Below are positions 30,241 to 42,731 of a stretch of 64,000 nucleotides of DNA, one piece after another. Each line of letters opens with the position of its first letter. The stretch's first letter is position 1. The translations under genes and the position numbers were made by a program. Source of the DNA: Dryomyza anilis (Eukaryota > Arthropoda > Insecta > Diptera > Dryomyzidae); assembly GCA_951804985.1 (NCBI GenBank), contig OX638135.1, positions 39,716,002-39,780,001 of the forward strand, given 5' to 3'. The notes under the pieces were generated by a model. That model was not told the DNA's origin and did no database searches. It worked only from the letters and a program-made list of their open reading frames with translations.

Positions 30241-31321
30241 GAAGGAGGAAAGATGGAGTAATGTCGGGAAAAACAGACGCAGGGAGATTGTTCCACAAAC
30301 GTATCGTGCGACTGAAGAACGAATTATCTCTGTAATGCGTGGTTCTGTTGAGAACCGAGTGAACTACGAAGGGGTGGGCTTGGTTCGATGCCCGAGTAGA
30401 ACGAGAGAATACACGACCTGGTGGAATCAGGCCATGTATTTCCCTCGAACATTTACCATTGTAATACCTATAAAAGAGGCTTACACACCCTACGGTCCTT
30501 CTGTGCTCAAGAGAACCAATAGAGGATGAAATATTTTCATCCCCTATTAAATATATTGCACATTGTTGGATTCGATCCAGGAACTCCAAGGAAGATTTTG
30601 AAGCCCCTGCCCATATGTGCGAATTGAATTCCATCTTAGGCCGAATATAGGTGGTGTAGACAATGCGCAAGTCAGCGGGAGTGAAGTATGTCTTACACCG
30701 TTTCAAAAAACCGAGGCACTTGGCCGCCTTGGAAATATCAAGAGCAACCACCTTACTCTCCCCGAAAAGATGAATACAATTATTCCACTTTTCGGAGAGG
30801 ACCGCCATCAAGTCACCGGTGGATCTGGTCCTACGGAAACCATATTGCCGGTCACTAAGTAATTCGTTTCGCTCCAGATAGTTCACAAGGTGGAAGTTAA
30901 TTACGCTTTCCATTACCTTGGATAGTGCAGAGCATATTGCAATGGGTCGGTAATTAGCAGGGTTCACAGCCTCGCCCTTTTTCGGAACTGGCAGGACATT
31001 GGCAACCTTCCAACAAGATGGAAAAACTCCTGTCGTGTAGGAGATGTTAAAAAGGTTACGTAATGGAAAAGCCAGCGTTGACGCGCACTTCTTCAACACA
31101 TGGGCAGATATGCCATCTGGCCCAGAGGCTTTGTTAATGTTGAGGTTTGCTAAAACCTTTTTAACTGCCCGAGTTCGAAAATGAATCTCCGGCATTGCAG
31201 AAGAAACAAAATCGACGACGGGAAGTGGTTGATTACTATCAGGGAGCGTTGAATTATTTGCAAATAATTCTGCCAAGAGATTAGCTTTATCAACCAGGTC
31301 AGTGAAGGTCTGGCCATTCAT
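30230..31321 (-). pseudogene. CR1-like reverse transcriptase with in-frame internal deletion
   Basis: An uninterrupted 363-codon frame. Fingers: NINKASGPDGISAHVLKKCA, PVPKKGEAVNPANYRPIAIC and YGFRRTRSTGDLMAVL; then VVALDISKA (residues 191-199) joins directly to AKCLGFLKRC of the thumb. The family normally has about 150 or more residues here, including the F-ADD catalytic motif. The remaining thumb/C-terminal part is well kept (YTTYIRPKMEFNSHIWAGAS, SLEHRRTVGCVSLFYRYYNG, LWNNLPASVFPD). The protein cannot polymerise although the frame is open. Confidence 0.85.
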
Positions 31322-32482
31322 AATAAGAGTTGGAGTAGACGATGTCGATTCTTCACCCTTTTTACGAATGACCAGAAATTTTTACTACCCCTGCGCGCAT
31401 TTTGTTCGTGAAAAAACTTTTCGCGCGAGATCACGGCATTACAACGATTCCTAGCCTGTTTGCGAAGTCTTTCTGTATCTGCATTCTTGTTGGAACGCCA
31501 AGTCTGAAAAGCTTCCTCTTTCGACCTGACTGCAATCCTGCAAGTCTCATTAAACCAAGAGTGGTCCTTAGGTTTAATGCTTATATTTTTAGAAAGTATG
31601 AAGGACCGCATACATAATAAAATAATATTTTGTACCATTAAAGCCGCGGCATTTATGTCCAATGCCGCGTTGCGAAATCCAATTTCCAATTAAAGTTGCG
31701 AAAAAAATCATTTAACGCAACCCAATTTGCTTTTTCGTAAAGCCATACAATTCTTTTCGGGGCTTTAACCGAAGAGGCGCGTAAACTATAATACGAAAAC
31801 TCAGCGGAAACAGTACAGTGGTCGGAGTTACCAAGAGGTGCAAGGACTTTTACATCATATTCTTCATGATGTGAAGTCAGAAAAAGGTCTAGGACTTTTT
31901 GGCTCTGCCCACAGACGCGTGGGAGGTACGTCGGTTCCTTCACCAATTGAGTGAGTTGATTGCACTCTGCAAACAGCTCTACATAACAACCCTCCTGTGT
32001 TGATAGGCCTGAGTGGCTCAACCATGTGGCGTTGTGTACATTAAAATCGCCGCCAACAACAACTGCCTGGGAAGTGCTCCAATATATTTGAATCCAATCA
32101 GATAGAGCATCTAGCTTATTACAGGTAGATACCTATCTAGATTCGGACTCCTATATAAAAAGCACAAGTGCATGATGAGTGTTTGGATTTTGAATTTAAT
32201 CCACATAGAATTAAATTCATTATCAGAAACACTATGTTGCTGTTGGTGCTGGTACGCAACGTCACTTCGAATAAAAAGGGCGAGACCCCTATGGGCAGAG
32301 AACAATGGCAGTAGGTGGTACCCTGGTATCTGAAAATCCAGCGGATCTGCACCCTCACTAACCTGGGTTTCTCCTAATGTCATTATATGTGGCCTATAGA
32401 CAGACACATGTGCATACACGGAGAAAAAATTCGACCTCAGCCCACGAACGTTGCAAAAATCTATACTTCCGTTTTGCGACAT
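31318..32482 (-). pseudogene. CR1-like LINE endonuclease (EEP type) and linker
   Basis: Three minus-strand frames: 32482-32111 (DFCNVRGLRSN, LGETQVSEGAD, HRGLALFIRSDV), 32021-31653 (after GGDFNVHNATW, with PLGNSDHCTVSAEF) and 31689-31318 (linker with SWFNETCRIAVRSKEEAF). GDFN and the SDH motif are metal/catalytic blocks of exonuclease-endonuclease-phosphatase LINE nucleases that nick target DNA. Frameshifts at about 32110 and 31670. Confidence 0.8.
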
Positions 32483-33561
32483 TTTCGCTACTGGGTGAAT
32501 TTAAAACATACAAACATACTAATAGCGGGCACAGTTGAGACGAACAGATGAGAGCGTAAGCTAAACAGTGGCCGGTGTTATGCCTTGGCCACTGTCTTCG
32601 TCACGCACTCTTGCAGTCACAACTATGCACGCTGTTAGCGGGGAGTAGGATGGGAAAGGGACGAACTACTATCAACAAACCTGTCCAACTGCAGCAGAGA
32701 GCATAGAAAGGCCCTTTGCGCTGGCAATTGCAAATAAAAAAACGGCGAGTGCAGAGTGCAGCAAGTCCACAGGCTGCGCAAACCGGTTCTGCTCTATTAT
32801 TGTTGTTGTTGTGTTATTGCTATTTATTATTTGTTTTGTGTAATTTAATTATGTATTTTTAATAATGTTAAATTTCTCCGCGACGATTGTAGTTTATGTT
32901 ATTTAATTTGTTATTTGTTTGATAACATTATTTGGCGGCACATTTGACTATTTGACAATTAAACATATAAAACGACGGACGGAACACGTTTAAAGACAAG
33001 GGGACGACACGACACGTCCGTCTCCCATAAAAGCATTGACGCTACTGAAGTGCTTGCCTGCCAACGGGCTCAGAACCAGGGCATCGAAACGAACGAATGG
33101 AAAATCTATAGCCATAAACCAGAGCGAGGTCCGGAGGACAAGGAGGACTCAACCCTGGTTGTTGGCTTAGACCATAAGTCGTTAGATGTCATGCTATCTA
33201 AGTACGGCAGTCATCTAAACTTATTCTTTGGACGGATCAAATTCCGAATCAATTCCAAATGAATAGGCACATGATGAGAAACGAGTTAATTATCCTGTCA
33301 TAATATTTACTCAGATCAATCTGCAACATTCTAAAGCGGCTACCGCTTTACTAGGTAAGCGGCTCAGCATGTTGCATACATTACCTCACATCACAACCAT
33401 TCAAGAACCATGGGTGTATAACAAACGCATCTGTGGTCTTAGTGAACTACGTGGTGAAACCATACTATACGATGAGCAAGCCGCATCGAAACACTTTGCT
33501 GTCACCAAAGAAAGTATTGAGACGTCCGTTCAAGTTATGACCGATGTCATAAATTCTAGTT

Positions 33562-34928
33562 TTGTACGAATATGTCCGGTACGAAAAATGTTATCTAGAC
33601 CTCCCGTTCCTTGGGAACGCTTGTCTTGAAACCTTGCGCAAGGATTCCAGAAAGCTTCTAAATAGGGCCCTAAGGAGCAACTTAGACTCTGACTGGTTTC
33701 ATTATCGAGCTAAGCAGAAAGAGTATAAGAAACGAATTCGTAAATCGAAAAGTGTTTCTTATAAAGACTTCTGCAGTAGCATCAAATCCTGCAGTGAGAC
33801 TAGCAGATTGGTCAAGTTTCTTAAAAGAGACCGTACTGCTCGACTGGACTCACTGCCTGATGGCTCGTATACTGAGTCTAAGACAGAAGCACTCAGTGTC
33901 CTAGTTGAGACTCACTTTCCGGGAAATCAAATCCACATAGGGCCACTTTGTAATCCCAGCACTGGGGGACTGCAATAACAACTCTAATGTGACAAAACAT
34001 GACTGGCAGGTTGGCAGATTGGTTGTGTACGATGAAGCTATCCAATACGCAGTGGCCTCTATTTATGGCTTCAAGTCACCTGGACCGGATGGCATCTACC
34101 CAGTCAGGCTACAGGAAGGTATAACCCAATTGCTACCATGCCTAAAGAAGATCTTTAGAGCAAGTCTCGCATGGGCATACATTCCGACATCCTGGCGTTT
34201 AGTTAAAGTAGCCTTAATTCCTAAAGTTGGAAGAGAAGACTATTCCATAGCCAAGAGCTTCAGACTCATTAGTATGATGTCCTTCATATTAAAGTGTCTA
34301 GAAAGACTAGTTTAGCTGCACATCAGAAAAACATCGGTGTCAAGGTACCCACTATCATCAAGACAACATGCCTACCAACGTGGAAAATCCTGTGAAACAG
34401 CATTGCAACATCTGGTTGGCCGGATCGAGCATGCTTTTCAGAGGAAGATGTACGTGATGGGCATATTTGTTGACGTCGAGGGTGCTTTTGATAATGCGAC
34501 TTTTGATGGAATGTGTGACGCAGCTAGAAGGCATGGAATAGATGAAACATTGGTCAAATGGCTAAGGTCAATGCTAATGTTCTGAGGTGGAGTGCGGTCA
34601 GTATATTATGGCAGGGGTTAATAGAAGTTGTCCTCAAGGAGGCGTTCTCTCCCCCCTGCTCTGGTGTATGCTGGTTGACTCTCTGGTCAACGATCTCGAT
34701 GGAATAGGTGTCTATTCCCAGGCGTATACAGATGATGTTGCCATTCTTGCCACAGGCTTTTCCCTCAATGAGGTCTGTGTTAAAACACAAAACTCATTGA
34801 ACCGAATTGACAGCTGGTGTATTGCAAACGGACTTTCCGTCAACCCTCACAAAACAGGGATTGTTCTCTTCACTAGGAAAAGAATAATGACAGGATTATC
34901 TCTACCAGTACTCTGTCTAACGAAGTAA
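33562..34928 (+). pseudogene. LOA-type reverse transcriptase (copy A)
   Basis: Linker (RKLLNRALRSNLDSDWFHYR) then RT over four frames: AVASIYGFKSPGPDGIYPVR (fingers), WRLVKVALIPKVGREDYSIA, HAYQRGKSCETALQHLV, MGIFVDVEGAFDNATF, CPQGGVLSPLLWCMLV and the catalytic AYTDDVAILAT (about 34720-34755), then GLSVNPHKTGIVLFTRK. Breaks occur at about 33978, 34314 and 34583 (stops). All three metal-binding Asp positions look present, but the ORF is broken. Confidence 0.85.
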
Positions 34929-35053
34929 AATATCTGGGCTTAACTCTAGATAGTAAACTACTTTGGACAAAACATGCCTTCTGGCAATGCAGAGGAATTT
35001 TTGGGAAGACATGGGGACTATCGCCGAGCAAAACCTTATGGATTTACACGGCA

Positions 35054-36254
35054 ATGATAAGATCGATGATATCATATGCATCGGTAGTCTGGCTGTCTCG
35101 AAAATACGTGACAACTAGTCTTGCCAAGATTCAGAGAACCGTGTGTCTGGGTGCCTTTCCCACTGCACCTGGTCCAGCACTGAATGCAATCTTAAACCTA
35201 CCACCACTTGACATCTTCATCAGAGGCGAAGCCATGAAAGGCTGCTGGAGACTAAAACGAGGTGGTTTCTGGTTTAATGTTCCCTGGAATATCTCTGACA
35301 TTGCATTTGACACTCCATTAGACACCTGTCTACTGGAGATGCCCTCTGATGCAATGATAACAGAAATATTACCAAGACGAAATTTTGAGGTCTGCCAACC
35401 TGACATTCAAGACTGGCTGACGCCTGACTGTGAGCCAGGTAGAGGGTCACACCGCATTTTCAAAGACGGCTCCAGATCCGATCAGGGATCTGGTACTGGA
35501 GTGTTTGTGGAACCGGATGACCGCAGATTTCACTTCGCCTTAGGCGACAATGCCTCTGTATTTCAAGCCGAAGTCTATGCTATACTTATGGCTATGGACT
35601 ACATTGCGGATAATAGATGGCAGAACAGGGCTATATCAGTTTTCAGCGATAGTCAGGCTGCTCTTATGGCTTTGAACAACCAGGTCATCACATCCAAAAT
35701 TGTACGTCAATGCAGATCACGTCTCAATTGTGTTGGTAAATACAATACACTGAAACTGATTTTGGTGCGGGCCATAAAGGAGTTTCGGGCAATGAAACAT
35801 CTGACGAACTAGCACGTGCTGGATCAGAGGATAATCCATTTGGACCAGAACCTGTGCTTGAACTACCTGCATCTATGGGAAAATTCGTCATCAGCTCTTG
35901 GGTCGCCTCTGCACACAAGAGCAGATGGCTGAATGAAACGAAATGCAGATTCTCCAAGCTCATGACACCGACGATAACCAAAAGATCGGCCTCGTTCTAC
36001 TTTCCTTAAGTAGAAAGGAGCGACACAACGCATGTGAAAAACACATGAACGCAATCGGCCTGGCCAAAAGCGCCTTATGTTCTGCCTGCTACGAAGAAAC
36101 TGGCACCACAGAGCACTATCTCTGTGACTGTCCAGCATTTTCTAGAATTAGAAGGCAGATCTTTGGCACAGACGTGATGAGAGGGGATCAGCTTCACTCT
36201 CTATCACACAACAGCCTTCTTAGCTTCAATAATGAATCTAAGAAGTATCATTAA
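35054..36254 (+). pseudogene. LOA-type RNase H and C-terminal zinc knuckle (copy A)
   Basis: The 252-codon frame 35054-35812 contains the RT C-terminal region (PTAPGPALNAILNLPPLDIF) and RNase H: IFKDGSRSDQGSG (first Asp), SVFQAEVYAILMAMD (Glu) and ISVFSDSQAALMAL (Asp). A frameshift near 35760 leads to GHKGVSGNE-type sequence, then 35943-36254 ends with CSACYEETGTTEHYLCDC, a CCHC knuckle typical of the LINE C-terminus. Confidence 0.85.
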
Positions 36255-36345
36255 AAACCAGGGAACTGGGTCACAGCACAATGGATATAACCCTGTCTGA
36301 GTCTATTTTTTATCCCACATTATAATAAAAAAAATATATATATAT

Positions 36346-37456
36346 TTTTGACGAATAAAAGTCAATTTAATAATAGTCATTACCCTGGAATTACTATTGA
36401 TGTACTATGTTCACTACTATCCGACCACATATGTGTGATACCTTTGGGAATCACCAGCTAACCAGCAGCACGTTCCAAATATGCAATGTTATTCGAGTGC
36501 ATCCTATAAAAAGTTATTATACTAACAACAAGCATAGGCCTGATATATGAATCATTGCGAAAAAAGGAACACAAATTAATAACAACAACATTGAAAGCAA
36601 AACCGATGCGTTAATCAAATGCATTCCTTCTAACGATTTTCGGTACCACTCGTCATTCTTGCATAAAATCTGTTCTAAAAATAGAACAGGCAAAACTGCA
36701 ACTTAGACGAGTGATGGTTGTGTGGTTCAGAATCCGAGTACTTCCCAGCTGTAAAAGTCATCATGATATCATCGATAATCTCTCGAGTCACCTCGAATGT
36801 CCATCCAATTTCCGCATTTGTTCTGGAGTAGCCGCATTCGATCATCGCATATATAATAAGGGAATCGCATATATAAGAGGGGTCATGATATGTAGACTAC
36901 AAGTATGGATGGAGTAGGTCTCATCCATACTTTCACTTTCAAAGTAAATATGTAATGGTATGAGTCCTAATCATATTTCCAAGTTCGAGAGTTATACACT
37001 CGTAATGACCCTCCATTCGTTGCATCTTACTCTGTAATGGAAGGTGAAGGATTAAAGATTTTTGTAATCCCTCAAAATATGTTACAATTTTTTTTTAATT
37101 TTATGCAAAATATTTATATTTTCTTTACATTGTATTCTGTAAAACAAAAAAATTAGTACAAAATTATTTATAAAATTATGTATAATATATTCTTACCAAA
37201 TTTGCTGTATGCCGTCGTTATTGCCATAAAGTAAACTTTCAAACAGAGATTGGATTTGCAAGCACACTCGCGTGCTTACACTTCTTCTAATGATACGTAA
37301 ATTTATTTATGCAGTCTCCGCACTCGTGCATCACATTTTTTTTACAACACAGGACGGCGGCACGAGACTGGAATTTTACTATTCTCGGAACCTGATTTGT
37401 GCGTGCTTCGTTATTTAAAAAAACCGATCGCAGCCAAGCACCGAAAACCAAAACTG
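36346..37456. other. Unassigned spacer between LINE copies A and B
   Basis: 1.1 kb, repeated with one observed substitution at 40222-41332. It holds no recognisable domain; a 68-codon plus frame (36711-36917) is not convincing. It may be pre-insertion DNA or a LINE 3' extension. It lies within the 3876-bp tandem unit. Confidence 0.5.
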
Positions 37457-37540
37457 TAGTTCTCCGATCATCTTTGGCGGCTAGTCAGCACCGGCGGTGT
37501 CAGTGCAAACGCAAAAGGCTATGAGACGAGTGATGGCATC

Positions 37541-37813
37541 ATGAAGGTGCTATGCTCGTCTCAAGCCAATTTCGATTGGATTGCCACAGCCGTTGCTGAA
37601 ATCCCCCCTTTGGGCAAATCGCGCTTCGCTGTTTTCAGCGGAGACGAACCCAAACGCAGGCGAGCAATATGCTGCATCAGGAAAACAGCGGAAGTGTTTG
37701 CCTGCCTACGTGCTCAGAACCAGGGCATCGAAACGAACGGATGGAAAATCTATAGCCATAAACCAGAGCGAGGTCCGGAGGACAAGGAGGGCTCAACCCT
37801 GGTTGTTGGCTAA
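37541..37813 (+). pseudogene. LOA-type ORF1 C-terminal domain (copy B)
   Basis: KVLCSSQANFDWIATAVAEI, PPLGKSRFAVFSGDEPKRRR and KTAEVFACLRAQNQGIETNG: the DUF4780-like domain of LOA ORF1 in one frame, ending at a TAA after VVG where copy A reads on. It is the best-preserved version in the window, with copy C identical. Confidence 0.75.
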
Positions 37814-38057
37814 GGCCAGAAATCGTTAGATGTCATGCTATCTAAGTACGACAGCCATCTAAATTTATTCTTTGGACGGATCAAATTCCGAATCAATTCC
37901 AAATGAATAGGCATATGATGAGAAACGAGTTAATTATTCTGTCATGATATTTACTCAGATCAATCTGCAACATTCTAAAGCTGCTACCGCTTTACTAGGT
38001 AAGGGGCTCTACATGTTGCATACATGACCTCACATCACAGCTATTCAAGAACCATGG

Positions 38058-38753
38058 GTGTATAACAAACGCATCTGTGGTCTTAGTAAACTACGTGGTG
38101 AAACCGTACTATACGATGAGCAAGCCGCAAGGCCTAGAAGCTGTCTTATAGTATCGAAACACTTTGCTGTCACCAAGTTAATCCAATTCTGTGGGCAAGA
38201 CCTGGTGGCAGCCAAAGTGAGCTATGAAAGCGATAGTGAATGGAAACATCTGATTGTCGCCTCAGGCTACTTCCCCTATGACTCACTACTGCCTCCTCCG
38301 CCAAAGGCAATTGAGCTCATAGAGTACTGTGATCTTAAGGAGACCGGCCTTATTCTTTGCTGTGACGCTAATGCTCAACACACTGTGTGGGGCAGCAGTA
38401 AATGCAACGCACGAGGTACCAGACTCCTTGACTTCATCATGACCTCCAATCTGAACATTCACAACACTGGTAATAAACCCACGTTTGTGACTGCTAGAAG
38501 ACAGGAAGTGATTGACCTTACTTTGTCTAACTGTAGACTGAGGGAGTCAATCTTAAACTGGAAGGTTCTTAAAGAAGATTCTTTATCGGACCATAGGTAT
38601 ATCGAGTTTAATACTGACCGAGAGGTGCTGCCTTCTACGACGGTGAGAAACGCTAGAAAAACGAACGGGGCACGCTTCAGACATGAACTTGAGAATTCCC
38701 TCAATATTCCTGTCAGAATTCGTACCAAAGAAAGTATTGAGACGTCCGTTTAA
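38058..38753 (+). pseudogene. LOA-type EEP endonuclease (copy B)
   Basis: 231 codons with IQE-type sequence just upstream (TIQEPWVYN in copy A), LIVASGYFPYDS, LILCCDANAQHTVWGS (metal/catalytic Asp-Asn), GTRLLDFIMTSNLNIHNTG and DSLSDHRYIEF (catalytic SDH). The N-terminal catalytic Glu block is outside this frame. Open from its first Met to a stop after ETSV; in copy A the same domain is deleted. Confidence 0.8.
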
Positions 38754-38855
38754 GTTATGAACGATGTCATAAATTCTAGCTTTTTACGAACATATCCGGT
38801 ACGAAAAAAGTTATCTAGACCTCCCGTTCCTTGATGGAACGCTTGTCTTGAAACC

Positions 38856-39885
38856 TTGCGCAATGATTCCAGAAAGCTTCTAAATAGGGCCCAAAGGAGT
38901 AATTTAGACTCTGACTGGTTTCTTTATCGAGCTAAGCAGAAAGAGTATAAGAAACTAATTCATAAATCGAAAAGTGTTTCTTATAAAGACTTTTGCAGTA
39001 GCATCGAATCCTGCAGTGAGATTAGCCGATTGGTCAAGTTTCTTAAAAGAGACCGAACTGCCCGACTGGACTGCGGAGATTTGATGGCTCATAAAACAGG
39101 GATTGTTCTCTTCACCAGGAAAAGAATAATGACAGGATTATCTCTACCAGTACTTAAGGGTGTCACTATTCCTCTGTCTAACGAAGTAAAATATAGATAG
39201 TAAACTACTTTGAACAAAACATGTTGAAAATAAAATTTCGCGAGCATTGAATGCCTTCTGGCAATGCAGAGACATTTTTGGGAAGACATGGGGACTATCG
39301 CAGAGCAAAATCTTATGGATTTACACGGCAATGATAACACCGATGATATCATATGCATCGGTAGTCTGGTGGAACAAGCGTTCTTGCCACGATTCAGAGA
39401 ACCGTGTGTCTGGGTGATACGATTGCCTTTCCCACTACACCTGGTCCAGCACTGAATGTAATCTTAAACCTACCACCACTTGACATTTTCATCACAGGCG
39501 AAGCCATGAGAGGCTGCTGGAGACTAAAACGAGGTTCACTTATGGCTTTGAACAACTCGGTCATCACTTCCAAAATTGTACGTCAATGCAGATCACGTCT
39601 CAATTGTGTTGGTAAATACAATACACTGAAACTGATTTGGGTTTCGGCCATAAAGGAGTTTCGGGCAATGAAGCATCTGACGAACTAGCACGTGCTAGAT
39701 CTGAGGATAATCCATTTGGACCAGAACCTGTGCTTGGACTACCTGCATCTACGGGAAAATTCGCCATCAGCTCTTGGGTCGCCTCCGCACACAAGAGCAG
39801 ATGGCTGAATGAGACGAAATGTAGATTCTCCAAGCTCCTGACACCGACGATAACCAAAAGATCGGCCTCGTTCTACTTTCCTTAA
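38856..39885 (+). pseudogene. LOA-type RT/RNase H scraps (copy B)
   Basis: Short frames 38856-39200, 39404-39688 and 39637-39885 hold the RT linker (DSDWFLYRAKQKEYKKLIHK), the post-catalytic HKTGIVLFTRKR, NLPPLDIFITGEAM and the end of RNase H (GHKGVSGNEASDELARARSE). The whole RT palm and the first two RNase H acidic positions are missing. Confidence 0.8.
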
Positions 39886-39920
39886 GTAGAAAGGAGCGAC
39901 ACAACGCATGTGAAAAACAC

Positions 39921-40130
39921 ATGAACGCAATCGGCCTGGCCAAAAGCGCCTTATGTTCTGCCTGCTACGAAGAAACTGGCACCACAGAGCACTATCTCTG
40001 TGACTGTCCAGCATTTTCTAGAATTAGAAGGCAGATCTTTGGCACAGACGTGATGAGAGGGGATCAGCTTCACTCTCTATCACACAACAGCCTTCTTAGC
40101 TTCAATAATGAATCTAAGAAGTATCATTAA
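39921..40130 (+). pseudogene. LINE C-terminal zinc knuckle (copy B)
   Basis: ALCSACYEETGTTEHYLCDC has CX2C-X8-H-X4-C spacing, identical to copy A at 36045-36254. Confidence 0.8.
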
Positions 40131-40221
40131 AAACCAGGGAACTGGGTCACAGCACAATGGATATAACCCTGTCTGAGTCTATTTTTTATCCCACATTATA
40201 ATAAAAAAAATATATATATAT

Positions 40222-41332
40222 TTTTGACGAATAAAAGTCAATTTAATAATAGTCATTACCCTGGAATTACTATTGATGTACTATGTTCACTACTATCCGA
40301 CCACATATGTGTGATACCTTTGGGAATCACCAGCTAACCAGCAGCACGTTCCAAATATGCAATGTTATTCGAGTGCATCCTATAAAAAGTTATTATACTA
40401 ACAACAAGCATAGGCCTGATATATGAATCATTGCGAAAAAAGGAACACAAATTAATAACAACAACATTGAAAGCAAAACCGATGCGTTAATCAAATGCAT
40501 TCCTTCTAACGATTTTCGGTACCACTCGTCATTCTTGCATAAAATCTGTTCTAAAAATAGAACAGGCAAAACTGCAACTTAGACGAGTGATGGTTGTGTG
40601 GTTCAGAATCCGAGTACTTCCCAGCTGTAAAAGTCATCATGATATCATCGATAATCTCTCGAGTCACCTCGAATGTCCATCCAATTTCCGCATTTGTTCT
40701 GGAGTAGCCGCATTCGATCATCGCATATATAATAAGGGAATCGCATATATAAGAGGGGTCATGATATGTAGACTACAAGTATGGATGGAGTAGGTCTCAT
40801 CCATACTTTCACTTTCAAAGTAAATATGTAATGGTATGAGTCCTAATCATATTTCCAAGTTCGAGAGTTATACACTCGTAATGACCCTCCATTCGTTGCA
40901 TCTTACTCTGTAATGGAAGGTGAAGGATTAAAGATTTTTGTAATCCCTCAAAATATGTTACAATTTTTTTGTAATTTTATGCAAAATATTTATATTTTCT
41001 TTACATTGTATTCTGTAAAACAAAAAAATTAGTACAAAATTATTTATAAAATTATGTATAATATATTCTTACCAAATTTGCTGTATGCCGTCGTTATTGC
41101 CATAAAGTAAACTTTCAAACAGAGATTGGATTTGCAAGCACACTCGCGTGCTTACACTTCTTCTAATGATACGTAAATTTATTTATGCAGTCTCCGCACT
41201 CGTGCATCACATTTTTTTTACAACACAGGACGGCGGCACGAGACTGGAATTTTACTATTCTCGGAACCTGATTTGTGCGTGCTTCGTTATTTAAAAAAAC
41301 CGATCGCAGCCAAGCACCGAAAACCAAAACTG
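40222..41332. other. Second copy of the 1.1-kb spacer
   Basis: Matches 36346-37456 at an offset of 3876. I noticed one substitution (T at 37095, G at 40971). Confidence 0.85.
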
Positions 41333-41416
41333 TAGTTCTCCGATCATCTTTGGCGGCTAGTCAGCACCGGCGGTGTCAGTGCAAACGCAAAAGGCTATGA
41401 GACGAGTGATGGCATC

Positions 41417-41689
41417 ATGAAGGTGCTATGCTCGTCTCAAGCCAATTTCGATTGGATTGCCACAGCCGTTGCTGAAATCCCCCCTTTGGGCAAATCGCGC
41501 TTCGCTGTTTTCAGCGGAGACGAACCCAAACGCAGGCGAGCAATATGCTGCATCAGGAAAACAGCGGAAGTGTTTGCCTGCCTACGTGCTCAGAACCAGG
41601 GCATCGAAACGAACGGATGGAAAATCTATAGCCATAAACCAGAGCGAGGTCCGGAGGACAAGGAGGGCTCAACCCTGGTTGTTGGCTAA
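41417..41689 (+). pseudogene. LOA-type ORF1 C-terminal domain (copy C)
   Basis: Identical translation to 37541-37813; see that entry for motifs. Confidence 0.75.
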
Positions 41690-41933
41690 GGCCAGAAATC
41701 GTTAGATGTCATGCTATCTAAGTACGACAGCCATCTAAATTTATTCTTTGGACGGATCAAATTCCGAATCAATTCCAAATGAATAGGCATATGATGAGAA
41801 ACGAGTTAATTATTCTGTCATGATATTTACTCAGATCAATCTGCAACATTCTAAAGCTGCTACCGCTTTACTAGGTAAGGGGCTCTACATGTTGCATACA
41901 TGACCTCACATCACAGCTATTCAAGAACCATGG

Positions 41934-42629
41934 GTGTATAACAAACGCATCTGTGGTCTTAGTAAACTACGTGGTGAAACCGTACTATACGATGAGCAAG
42001 CCGCAAGGCCTAGAAGCTGTCTTATAGTATCGAAACACTTTGCTGTCACCAAGTTAATCCAATTCTGTGGGCAAGACCTGGTGGCAGCCAAAGTGAGCTA
42101 TGAAAGCGATAGTGAATGGAAACATCTGATTGTCGCCTCAGGCTACTTCCCCTATGACTCACTACTGCCTCCTCCGCCAAAGGCAATTGAGCTCATAGAG
42201 TACTGTGATCTTAAGGAGACCGGCCTTATTCTTTGCTGTGACGCTAATGCTCAACACACTGTGTGGGGCAGCAGTAAATGCAACGCACGAGGTACCAGAC
42301 TCCTTGACTTCATCATGACCTCCAATCTGAACATTCACAACACTGGTAATAAACCCACGTTTGTGACTGCTAGAAGACAGGAAGTGATTGACCTTACTTT
42401 GTCTAACTGTAGACTGAGGGAGTCAATCTTAAACTGGAAGGTTCTTAAAGAAGATTCTTTATCGGACCATAGGTATATCGAGTTTAATACTGACCGAGAG
42501 GTGCTGCCTTCTACGACGGTGAGAAACGCTAGAAAAACGAACGGGGCACGCTTCAGACATGAACTTGAGAATTCCCTCAATATTCCTGTCAGAATTCGTA
42601 CCAAAGAAAGTATTGAGACGTCCGTTTAA
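41934..42629 (+). pseudogene. LOA-type EEP endonuclease (copy C)
   Basis: Identical translation to 38058-38753, with the CDANAQH and LSDHR catalytic blocks. Confidence 0.8.
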
Positions 42630-42731
42630 GTTATGAACGATGTCATAAATTCTAGCTTTTTACGAACATATCCGGTACGAAAAAAGTTATCTAGACCTCC
42701 CGTTCCTTGATGGAACGCTTGTCTTGAAACC

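Larger units (their letters stand above)
30131..33030 (-). mobile_element. CR1/Jockey-like LINE nested in LOA copy A
   Basis: Minus-strand element: ~0.5-kb leader (33030-32483), endonuclease (32482-31653), RT (31689-30230), short 3' UTR with a hairpin (30183-30240) and a terminal A run (the T run at 30131-30140 on plus). It splits LOA copy A between ORF1 residues that are contiguous in copies B and C, with about 75-90 bases of the target lost. Frameshifts in the endonuclease and an internal RT deletion make it dead. Confidence 0.8.
33031..36345 (+). mobile_element. LOA-type LINE copy A, 3' continuation
   Basis: Continues ORF1 after the nested LINE (33050-33262: RAQNQGIETNEWKIYSHKPE to LDHKSLDVMLSKYGSHLNLF), then ORF2. 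The endonuclease is almost wholly deleted: 24 bp, and then 552 bp between two ACCAA repeats, are missing relative to copies B and C. RT and RNase H remain, followed by the C-terminal zinc knuckle and a 3' UTR ending in an A-rich/(TA)n tract at about 36322-36345. Confidence 0.85.
37457..40221 (+). mobile_element. LOA-type LINE copy B, 5'-truncated, internal deletions
   Basis: Begins inside ORF1 at the sequence encoding DHLWRLV. ORF1 remnant 37541-37813, endonuclease 38058-38753, linker 38856-39060, then a jump over the RT core straight to HKTGIVLFTRK (39090), then RT C-terminus (39404 on), a jump over most of RNase H (…RLKRGSLMALNN), and the knuckle (39921-40130). From about 39872 it is practically identical to copy A; before that it differs at several percent, whereas it matches copy C throughout. 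Confidence 0.9.
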
